DNA of 42,996 nucleotides, from the NCBI RefSeq assembly GCF_023740735.1, contig NZ_JAMRXH010000030.1, forward strand, positions 1-42,996. Direction: 5' to 3'. Every line of letters begins with the position of its first letter. Position 1 is the first letter of the stretch. Shown here piece by piece: positions 9,869 to 16,423 of this stretch. Below the pieces are notes generated by a model. The model worked only from the letters and a program-made list of their open reading frames with translations. It had not been told where the DNA came from and ran no database searches. This DNA is from Nocardia sp. CDC159. GTDB lineage: Bacteria > Actinomycetota > Actinomycetes > Mycobacteriales > Mycobacteriaceae. The position numbers were made by a program, and so were the translations under genes.

Positions 9869-10651
9869 ATGTCGGAAATGCTGACCACGATGCTGTGGCA
9901 CGCCCACGCCCGCGGTGCGCTGGGCGAGGCGCTCGCGCAGGTACGCGAGGCATCGCGCAACCTACCCACCTTCACATCCGCCGACCCGGCCGTACCGCGG
10001 CCGCTGCTGGTCAGCGAGGGGGATGAGGTGCCGAGGCTGATCTTCGTGCCGTCCTTCCTGGTCGGCTCGGGACCGCATCAATTCGCGCGAATGGCAGCGA
10101 GTTTCACCCGCCGCTCGCGTGCCTCGGCGCTGGTGCTACCCGGATTCGACCGGACCGGAAAGGTTCCGGCCACCTGGGACGCCGCGCTCGCCGCACTGGC
10201 CCTCGCGGTCGAGACCGCCACCCAGGGAAAACCCTTTGCGCTGGTTGGCTATTCGATCGGCGGCACCATCGCGCACGCGCTGGCGAGCAGGCTCGAGGCC
10301 ACCGGATGCGCACCCGTCGGCATCGTAATGATCGACACCATACATCCGGAGGCCGCAGACCGGGCCGCGGCCTTCGCCTGGGCACTGGGCAGCGTCGTGG
10401 AGCGCGACCGCGAGGGGCGCCTGATCTCCGCGCGCGGTCTGCTCGCCATGGGCGCGTACTTGCGCATCTTCGACGAATGGACGCCGGACCGGGTGGACGT
10501 CCCGACCCTGATGCTGTCCGCCGAGGCCACCGCATGGCCGAAATGGCCGGTGGCGGACTCGGTTTCGGTGGTTGCGGCCGATCACTTCTCGATCCTCGAC
10601 GAACACGCCGAAACCACCGCGAAACTCATCGAAGGCTGGCTGCCGCGGTAG
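9869..10651 (+). CDS. Discrete thioesterase of the polyketide synthase
   Basis: 260-residue alpha/beta hydrolase of the PKS/NRPS thioesterase family. The nucleophile is S129 in GYSIGG, the likely acid D156 in MIDTIHP, and the His is H239 in DHFSI. The first ~35 residues resemble the linker that precedes integrated PKS TE domains, so this looks like a terminal TE split off as its own gene rather than a typical editing (type II) TE. The ATG at 9869 is 2 bases beyond the stop of the module gene, so translation is probably coupled. The role is either release or cyclisation of the finished chain or removal of misprimed acyl groups; position favours release. It converges with the KAS III-like gene, with 8 bases between the two stops. 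Confidence 0.9.
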   Translation: MSEMLTTMLWHAHARGALGEALAQVREASRNLPTFTSADPAVPRPLLVSEGDEVPRLIFVPSFLVGSGPHQFARMAASFTRRSRASALVLPGFDRTGKVPATWDAALAALALAVETATQGKPFALVGYSIGGTIAHALASRLEATGCAPVGIVMIDTIHPEAADRAAAFAWALGSVVERDREGRLISARGLLAMGAYLRIFDEWTPDRVDVPTLMLSAEATAWPKWPVADSVSVVAADHFSILDEHAETTAKLIEGWLPR

Positions 10652-10659
10652 CCCGGCGG

Positions 10660-11655
10660 TCAACCGTTCCAGCGCACCGCCGCGGCGGCGGCGAAATCGC
10701 CCGCGTGCGCGAATCCGGCCATCACGATGAGCTTGTCCGCGCCGACGACCCCGTCGCGGATTGCCATGTCGAGAGTGATCGGAACCGCCGCGCCGTAGAG
10801 ATTGCCACATCGGTCGAAGCTGTCGAGATGCTGATCCGTGGTGAGTCCCAGCGCGTTTCGCCAATTGCGCAGGAACAGCCGGTTCGGCTGATTGGTGACC
10901 AGATAGTCGATATTCGAGATCTCCAGATTCTTGCACAGTTCGCCGACCACCTCGGGGATGAGATTGTTGCCCCGTTCGATGATTTCCTTCGATTTCTCCT
11001 GAGCGAAGGCGATTTCCAGCTCGCCGGATCCTGGTTCCCAGTACTTGCGGCCGTCGCCGGTGGCGGGCGACATATCCTGGGCGAATGCCGGGGTACTGCG
11101 TACGTGGACACCCAGAACGGGGGAGCGGTCGTCGGCGGTCAGATAGGCGACACCGCAGCCGTCACCCGCGAGCGCGGCGGCCTGGCGGGTACCGATCTCC
11201 GGTTGCGCGAACAATTGACCCGCGGTGTTCTGAACGTTCGCCACCAGTACGGTTTTCGCCTCGCCGGTGGTGATCATCGCCCGGGCGATCTTCAGCATGT
11301 AGGGGAAGGCCGCGCACCCGGCGTTGTGCAGATCGAGCACGAGGTCCGGTTCGCAGCCGAGCCGATAGGCGGATTCCGCGCCGCAACCGGTGATGCATTC
11401 GTCGGGCAGCAGCGTATTGGTGATCAACATGTCGACATTTCCGGCCGGTGCACAGCCGAGTCGTTCGAACATGGGTCGTGCGGCCTTCTCGACCATCTCC
11501 GCCGCCCGTTCGCCGGGCGCGATCCGGTGCCGCTCGGCGGGCGGGCGGAAAAGCGGACTGGTGGCCATGAAATCGGTTTCGGCGTCGGCCGGAGTGGGCG
11601 TGATCACCTCGGCCGGGAGATAGCTGCCGAAGGCCGCGATACTCATCGGATGCAT
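10660..11655 (-). CDS. KAS III (FabH)-like condensing or acyl-transfer enzyme with His-to-Asn active-site change
   Basis: 331 residues, thiolase fold, FabH/KAS III size. The nucleophile Cys114 is in NAGCAAFPYML and the conserved Asn is N285 in CGNLYGAAVP. The motif that normally reads PHQAN is TNQPN, so the catalytic His position is Asn255. The spacing of 30 residues to N285 equals H244-N274 of E. coli FabH, so this is a substitution and not a misalignment. The ATG at 11655 is preferred over ATG 11670 because GGAGGA (11662-11667 on the reverse strand) sits six bases before it. It diverges from the first SRPBCC gene across 84 bases. Decarboxylative condensation needs the His, so an acyltransferase or off-loading role is plausible, as for KAS III-like acyltransferases of other clusters. 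The substrate is unknown. Confidence 0.85.
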   Translation of the reverse strand: MHPMSIAAFGSYLPAEVITPTPADAETDFMATSPLFRPPAERHRIAPGERAAEMVEKAARPMFERLGCAPAGNVDMLITNTLLPDECITGCGAESAYRLGCEPDLVLDLHNAGCAAFPYMLKIARAMITTGEAKTVLVANVQNTAGQLFAQPEIGTRQAAALAGDGCGVAYLTADDRSPVLGVHVRSTPAFAQDMSPATGDGRKYWEPGSGELEIAFAQEKSKEIIERGNNLIPEVVGELCKNLEISNIDYLVTNQPNRLFLRNWRNALGLTTDQHLDSFDRCGNLYGAAVPITLDMAIRDGVVGADKLIVMAGFAHAGDFAAAAAVRWNG

Positions 11656-11739
11656 TGGGCTGTCCTCCATGTTCCACCACCGGATCCGTTGCGCGCCAGC
11701 TGTTGCCACGGTGGTCGGGCGAACCGTATCTTCTCGAGT

Positions 11740-12213
11740 ATGGATGTTGTCGTGGAAAAGTTCATGAAATGCACCTCCGACGAATATCTCGATTTCGTCA
11801 TGGACGTCGAGCGCTACGCCGAGGTCGACGACAAGATAACCAAGATCGACTGGATTCGGCGCACCGGAAATGTGTTGCAGTTCAAATTCCGTCCGGCGCT
11901 GCCGGGTATGCCACGGCCGATGCCGAAGATGGTGCTCCAACTGACTCTGACGCCGGGGAAGCGCATCGATCTTACCCTGGCGCCACCGCCGCACAACAAA
12001 CTGGCCAACCCGGTGATGAAGTACACCGGATCTTTCGTCTGCGCACCCGCCGTCGGGGGAACGATGGTGACGAGCTCGACGAGTCTCGCGGTCGTCCCCC
12101 CGCTGCGCTGGGTGATCGAGCCGATTCTGCGGCGGAATCTACCGCAGAATTTTCGTGCCGAAATGGAGCACGCCAAGGCGTATATCGAAAAGCTCAGCGC
12201 GGGCAAGGGTTAG
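11740..12213 (+). CDS. SRPBCC (START-like) family protein, possible polyketide cyclase, copy 1
   Basis: 157 residues with the pattern of the SRPBCC/polyketide cyclase superfamily: a start like MDVVVEKFMKCTSDEYLDFV, a beta-rich middle and a long C-terminal helix. It is a clear paralogue of the protein encoded at 13633-14106, of identical length, sharing MDVERYA, VDDK, QFKFRPA, TPGKR and EPILRRNLPQN. The start at 11740 is chosen to match the paralogue; no strong ribosome site is visible, and ATG 11764 is an alternative. SRPBCC proteins bind hydrophobic ligands in a deep cavity, and some cyclise or aromatise polyketides; the exact reaction here is unknown. Its TAG stop overlaps the TAA stop of the convergent monooxygenase gene (shared TTAG). 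Confidence 0.85.
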   Translation: MDVVVEKFMKCTSDEYLDFVMDVERYAEVDDKITKIDWIRRTGNVLQFKFRPALPGMPRPMPKMVLQLTLTPGKRIDLTLAPPPHNKLANPVMKYTGSFVCAPAVGGTMVTSSTSLAVVPPLRWVIEPILRRNLPQNFRAEMEHAKAYIEKLSAGKG

Positions 12214-13490
12214 GACGACAGCCGCACCTTCGCCGCGGACGTCACCGAGGACCGCCGCGCCCGGCGCGATCGCAGTGCCGCGACCGTCGCTCGCGCCAGG
12301 AATACCGGATGCACCGCGGTGAACATCGAGGAATTACGCGAGACCGCCTTGGTTACCCACGCGCCGACCCACCGGTCCTGCACCGCCGCGGACAGCATGA
12401 ACTTCATCAGCAGCGACAGGTTCGGTCGCCTGCTCAGATCGACGATCTGCAGCTGATGCGGTAACAGGCGGATGCGATGGAGGCGCTGATAGCGCCGCGC
12501 GGCGGCATCGATCTCGGCGAAGGTGCCCGCCGCCAACGGCTTCGCTACCGCGTCGCTGAGCCATTCCGCCGTCTGCAGCGCCCAGCCCAGGCCCGCGCCT
12601 TCGGCCGGATCCGCCGACATCGCCGCATCCCCGACAAGGGCGACGCCGGGCGCGGTGATCCGCCAGCGGGTGATGCTCGGATAGTCGCGATAGCCGATCA
12701 CGTCCGAAGTGCGTTCGGCCTGCGACAGATCCGGCACATCGGGCAGTCCGGCATAGGACGCGAGCAGCGCCGCCTCCTTGTCCTCAGCCTCGGCATACTG
12801 CTGCTTGCTCAGCAGTCCGGCGAGAATCGCGTGGCCGTCGTCCATGGCGCCGACCGAGACGATTTCCGGCATCTTCAGCCAGACGCTGAGCGAACCGTCT
12901 TCCGGCACTTGCACATTGCGGTAATACGCGAAAACGCAGGCGCGGCAATTTTCGGAAAGATGCGCGGACAGTCCGGCCAATTCGGCGACCTTGGTCGCGC
13001 GGCCGTCGGCGCCGATCACCAGGCGCGCGCCGAATCGCCGGTCCGCGCCGTCGATTCGCGCGACCACACCGTCGATTCTGCCCGTGTGATCGCGGGTCAA
13101 TTCCCGTACTTTCGCGCCCAATATCAGATCGACCTGTGCCACTTCGGCGGCGGCCGCGCGCACCAGCGGGTCGAGTGTTTGGCGGCGGATGTTGTAACCG
13201 TGCGGCGGACGATCCGGTTGCAGCGGTGTGCGCAGCCAGCCGTACGGCGTCGAATAGGCGTCCCGCGCCGGTACACCGCCGGCATCCTCGATCAATTTGT
13301 CCAGACCGATGCGCCGCATGGTGGGCAGTGCGCTGGAACGGATGGAGGAGGTGCACAATCGCTTGTACGTTTTCGGATCGCGATGCGCCTCCAGCAGCGC
13401 GACTCGTAATCCGGTGCGACCGAGCAATATCGCCGCCGTACAGCCCGCCAGGCCGGAGCCTACAATCACTGCATCATAGTCGTCATTCAT
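12210..13490 (-). CDS. FAD-dependent monooxygenase / reductase (geranylgeranyl-reductase-like group)
   Basis: 426 residues. The N-terminal FAD Rossmann motif is VGSGLAGCTAA (about residues 10-20), and the second FAD motif GDAAMSADPAEGAGLG lies near 280-295, as in class A flavoprotein monooxygenases and geranylgeranyl reductases. The C-terminus is basic (RSRRARRSS). The ATG at 13490 follows GGAGAGAG at good spacing. It lies between the two SRPBCC genes and shares the four bases TTAG with the end of copy 1. The likely role is hydroxylation or epoxidation, or reduction of an isoprenoid-like chain, in tailoring of the polyketide. Sequence alone does not decide between oxygenase and reductase. Confidence 0.85.
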   Translation of the reverse strand: MNDDYDAVIVGSGLAGCTAAILLGRTGLRVALLEAHRDPKTYKRLCTSSIRSSALPTMRRIGLDKLIEDAGGVPARDAYSTPYGWLRTPLQPDRPPHGYNIRRQTLDPLVRAAAAEVAQVDLILGAKVRELTRDHTGRIDGVVARIDGADRRFGARLVIGADGRATKVAELAGLSAHLSENCRACVFAYYRNVQVPEDGSLSVWLKMPEIVSVGAMDDGHAILAGLLSKQQYAEAEDKEAALLASYAGLPDVPDLSQAERTSDVIGYRDYPSITRWRITAPGVALVGDAAMSADPAEGAGLGWALQTAEWLSDAVAKPLAAGTFAEIDAAARRYQRLHRIRLLPHQLQIVDLSRRPNLSLLMKFMLSAAVQDRWVGAWVTKAVSRNSSMFTAVHPVFLARATVAALRSRRARRSSVTSAAKVRLSS

Positions 13491-13589
13491 AACACTCTCT
13501 CCGGATGGGGAGCGGATGGAGCGCCGCGAACAGCACCGGTTGTTATCCTGGCATCCGGCGCGAGTCGGCCGCAAAGTCGACGACAGCAC

Positions 13590-13617
13590 AATGCCCGGAC
13601 CGATCGGTCCGGGCATT
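13590..13617 (-). terminator. Perfect 28-bp palindrome downstream of SRPBCC copy 2
   Basis: The arm AATGCCCGGACCGA (13590-13603) is followed immediately by its exact reverse complement. It lies 15 bases after the stop of the SRPBCC gene at 13633 and about 100 bases before the start of the monooxygenase gene on the same strand. The GC-rich stem suggests a transcription terminator; no long T run follows. The absence of a loop also allows a protein-binding site. Confidence 0.6.
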
Positions 13618-13632
13618 TCGGGATTGGTCGGA

Positions 13633-14106
13633 TCAGTTGCTGGCGCCTGACTTTTCGAGATACGCTTTGGCCTGCTCGACTTCGGTTTCGATGTTCTGCG
13701 GCAGGTTGCGCCGCAGGATCGGCTCGACCAGCCAGCGTACAGCGGGATTGAGTTCGGCCGCCATAATCCTCGTGACCAGCACGCCGTTCTCGACAGGTTC
13801 GCAGGCGAAACTTGCGTTGAACTTCATGATTCGATTCCACAGCTTGTTCTCGGGCAGCGCGACCAGACTGACATCCACCCGCTTACCCGGCGTGAGAACG
13901 CCCTGCGCAATCATTTTCGGCGCCGGCCCGGGCAGACCCGGCATCGCGGGCCGGAACTTGAACTGTACGTGATTCCCCTCGCGCCGCACCCAGTCGAACG
14001 GGCCGAGCTTGTCGTCCACCCGTGCGTAGCGCTCGACATCCATTGCGAATTCCAGATATTCGTCCGGAGTGCATGCGATGAACTTCTGTGCCCTCGCCTC
14101 AACCAT
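13633..14106 (-). CDS. SRPBCC (START-like) family protein, possible polyketide cyclase, copy 2
   Basis: 157 residues, paralogue of the protein at 11740-12213 with the same length and shared blocks (MDVERYA, VDDK, QFKFRPA, TPGKR, EPILRRNLPQN). The start at 14106 (MVEARAQKF) is set by alignment to the paralogue. No Shine-Dalgarno precedes it; a GTG lies two codons upstream and an ATG at 14145 would add 13 residues. A perfect palindrome follows the stop and probably ends transcription. It diverges from the SnoaL-like gene. The two copies differ mainly in the middle and C-terminal helix, so they may act on different intermediates or form a heterodimer; that is inference. Confidence 0.83.
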   Translation of the reverse strand: MVEARAQKFIACTPDEYLEFAMDVERYARVDDKLGPFDWVRREGNHVQFKFRPAMPGLPGPAPKMIAQGVLTPGKRVDVSLVALPENKLWNRIMKFNASFACEPVENGVLVTRIMAAELNPAVRWLVEPILRRNLPQNIETEVEQAKAYLEKSGASN

Positions 14107-14314
14107 GATCACAGTGTACGGCGAAATGGTCCTCCCCCTGAACATTTCGTGCGCTTCGGTTGTCGATGTCGGCTGGTCGACTGGGGCAAGGATGGCGGCA
14201 TCGGACGGTGGGGATTCGTTCTGCAGGACTCGGAGTATCCGACCCCCGCGCGCAAGTTGACAAGGATGGTCCGGATATCTGCGTGAATCGGATACCGCCT
14301 GCCATGGTTGTCTT

Positions 14315-14674
14315 ATGAGTGACAGTGACAGCCGCGCACCGATCGTCGAGCCGGAGGACATCATCGACGTGTTCGTCGCACGCATACGCGCAGCGGACGC
14401 GGACGGCCTCGCAGCGCTGTACGAACCGGATGCCGTGCTGGCGGTACCCGGTGGTCCCGTCGTGCGCGGCCTGTCCGCGATCCGGGAGGCGTACGCACAG
14501 TTCCTCGCCACCGAACCGGTCTACGAGATCGGTGAGCGGCAGCCACCGCTACTGATGGGCGAACTGGCGCTGACCGCGCACCGCTGGCCCGGCGGTGATA
14601 TCACCGTCGACGTGCTGCGCAGACAGCCCGACGGCACCTGGCTTTGTGTTATCAGTCAGCCCAGGATCAACTGA
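14315..14674 (+). CDS. SnoaL / NTF2-like (ketosteroid-isomerase fold) protein
   Basis: 119 residues with an NTF2-like pattern: N-terminal helices (EDIIDVFVARIRAADADGLA), LYEPDAVL, GGPVVRG, IREAYAQF, then beta strands ending in GTWLCVISQPRIN. NTF2-like proteins include SnoaL cyclases, ketosteroid isomerases and, in some macrolide clusters, pericyclases such as StmD and NgnD. Its place among polyketide tailoring genes makes a cyclase or isomerase role plausible, but many NTF2-like proteins of this size have no known function. ATG 14315 is the only sensible start. The methyltransferase gene starts 26 bases after its stop, probably in the same transcript. Confidence 0.8.
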   Translation: MSDSDSRAPIVEPEDIIDVFVARIRAADADGLAALYEPDAVLAVPGGPVVRGLSAIREAYAQFLATEPVYEIGERQPPLLMGELALTAHRWPGGDITVDVLRRQPDGTWLCVISQPRIN

Positions 14675-14700
14675 CCGGCACACGCTGATGAGGTGATGAG

Positions 14701-15531
14701 ATGGCTAAGGGCAAGGCCGGTTTCACCGAGGAGCAGTCGGCGTGCTTGGCCGCCTTGTACGGCCGGGCATTGGACGCGCGCAAGAACGAGCCCATTCTCG
14801 GCGATCCCACCGCCGAGGGCGCGATGCGCCGGATCGACTACGACTTCGGCAAGCTCGGGGTGAGCCACGTGACTGCCCTCATGGTCGCCGCCCGGGCCAG
14901 GCGGTTCGACGATATGGTCCGCGAGTTCCTGCGCGCGCATTCGACCGCGACGGTGCTGCACCTCGGCTGTGGCCTGGATAGCCGGGTCTATCGGCTGGCC
15001 CCTCCGGACTCGGTGCACTGGATCGACGTGGACCATCCCGATATCGTCGCGCTGCGCTCCGAGGTGTATCCCGACCAGCCGCCCCATTACACGGTCATCG
15101 GCTCGCCGGTCACCGACCCCGCGTGGGTGTCCCGTATCCCGGCCGACGCGCCGACGCTGGTAGTGGCGGAGGGCCTCATCCCGTACCTGCATCCGGACGA
15201 GGGCCGGGCGCTGCTGCGCGCGCTGGTCGAGCACCTGCCTTCCGGTGAGATGATCTTCGACGCCATGGGAAGTCTCGCCGTCCGGATGCAGAAACTGAAT
15301 CCGGCCGTGCGGCGCACGAAGGCCACGCTCCGGTGGGCCATCGACGATCCACGTGAACTGGAGCCCCTCGGTCTCACCACGATTCGCAGTCTCGGCCCGG
15401 ACGAGATGGTGCCACCACAGCAACGCGCCAAGGCCCCCCTTCCGTACCGCCTGCAGTTCGCGATGCTCGGAATGCCCCTGTTCCGAGATCTCGCCCATCT
15501 CATGCACGCCCGATTCGGCCAGGCGACCTAG
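14701..15531 (+). CDS. SAM-dependent O-methyltransferase, TcmP/LCM family
   Basis: 276 residues. The SAM-binding motif VLHLGCGLDSRVYRL lies near residues 83-97, followed by the acidic WIDVDHP and the VVAEGLIPYL segment typical of the leucine carboxyl methyltransferase / TcmP family, often annotated as O-methyltransferases of polyketide biosynthesis. The ATG at 14701 follows a GAGG-containing stretch. It is co-directional with the SnoaL-like gene. Probable role: methylation of a carboxylate or hydroxyl of the polyketide. The substrate cannot be read from the sequence. Confidence 0.88.
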   Translation: MAKGKAGFTEEQSACLAALYGRALDARKNEPILGDPTAEGAMRRIDYDFGKLGVSHVTALMVAARARRFDDMVREFLRAHSTATVLHLGCGLDSRVYRLAPPDSVHWIDVDHPDIVALRSEVYPDQPPHYTVIGSPVTDPAWVSRIPADAPTLVVAEGLIPYLHPDEGRALLRALVEHLPSGEMIFDAMGSLAVRMQKLNPAVRRTKATLRWAIDDPRELEPLGLTTIRSLGPDEMVPPQQRAKAPLPYRLQFAMLGMPLFRDLAHLMHARFGQAT

Positions 15532-15632
15532 AGGCCGCGACTCGAGCCGAAACAAGCCGCAGCCCAACAGCTTTGGTTGAGAGTGTGCGAGTCGAGGCCC
15601 TAAACTTCGGCTCACCCACTTCGGATCTGCCG

Positions 15633-15747
15633 ATCGGCACCATCGCCGCCCGGATCGATTTCGGGCGTCTCGAAACGATGACCGTGTCTTTCGCGCGGCG
15701 CGTCGGCACCACCCCGCATCGCTATCGCGATCATTCACCAGGAGGAT
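15633..15747 (+). pseudogene. Remnant of an AraC/GlxA-family transcriptional regulator (C-terminal helix-turn-helix only)
   Basis: In one frame this stretch encodes IGTIAARIDFGRLETM followed by SFARRVGTTPHRYRDHS. This matches the second helix-turn-helix and end motif of AraC/GlxA regulators (usually IAARVGFGS...F.RR.GTTP..YR). No DJ-1-like N-terminal domain or first helix-turn-helix is visible upstream, and the frame runs on out of phase into the next gene without the usual stop. GlxA regulators are commonly encoded next to DJ-1/PfpI genes, as here, so this is probably the remains of the former local regulator. The match is by eye only. Confidence 0.6.
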
Positions 15748-15750
15748 TTC

Positions 15751-16416
15751 GTGATCATTGCCATCGGGCTGTATTCGGGTTTCACCACACTCGACGCCAT
15801 CGGACCGTATCAGGTATTCAGCACCGTGCCGGGCGCCGAAGTGGTGCTGTGCGCCGCCGAAACGGGCACGCTCGACGACGACCACAACCTGATGCACCTG
15901 CGCGTCGACGCCACGTTCGCTGATGTGCCGCGTCCCGATATTCTCCTGATCCCCGGCGGCCCGGCCTCGCTCGCACTCGCCAGGGACAGCGCCCCGATCG
16001 TCGACTGGGTACGCAATGCCCACCCGCACACCAGGTGGACCGCCTCGGTGTGCACCGGGGCGCTCATCCTCGGCGCCGCGGGCCTGCTCGACAACCGGCC
16101 CGCGGCCACGCACTGGCACTTCTACGACGAACTCGCCAAGTACGGCGCCCAACGGACCGAGGAGCGCATCGTCATCGGCGACCGAATCGCCACCGGCGCA
16201 GGCTCTTCTGCGGGTATCGATCTCGCATTGACGCTGGTGGCCGAATTCGCGGGTCCGGAGCTCGCGCAGGGCATCCAACTCGCGCTCGAATACGATCCCG
16301 AGCCTCCGTTCGACTCGGGTTCGCCGAGTAAGGCGGCCAAACCGATCGTCGACACCGTCTCATTCATGATCGATGCATTCGAAAAGGAATACAGCCGCGC
16401 AGTAGTTCGAGACTAG
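15751..16416 (+). CDS. DJ-1/PfpI family protein, isonitrile-hydratase-like
   Basis: 221 residues. The GTG start at 15751 follows GGAGGA at ideal distance. The nucleophilic elbow is SVCTGALILG with C101-T102, and D15 lies in TTLDAIGP. The isonitrile hydratase InhA of Pseudomonas uses D17, C101 and T102, so the active-site set is present with the same Cys number. The C-terminus (about 185-221) is typical of the same subgroup. Known reaction of that group: hydration of isonitriles to N-substituted formamides. Many members are uncharacterised, so the link to the polyketide cluster is uncertain. It converges with the P450 gene, 7 bases between stops. Confidence 0.82.
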   Translation: MIIAIGLYSGFTTLDAIGPYQVFSTVPGAEVVLCAAETGTLDDDHNLMHLRVDATFADVPRPDILLIPGGPASLALARDSAPIVDWVRNAHPHTRWTASVCTGALILGAAGLLDNRPAATHWHFYDELAKYGAQRTEERIVIGDRIATGAGSSAGIDLALTLVAEFAGPELAQGIQLALEYDPEPPFDSGSPSKAAKPIVDTVSFMIDAFEKEYSRAVVRD

Positions 16417-16423
16417 GAACCGT

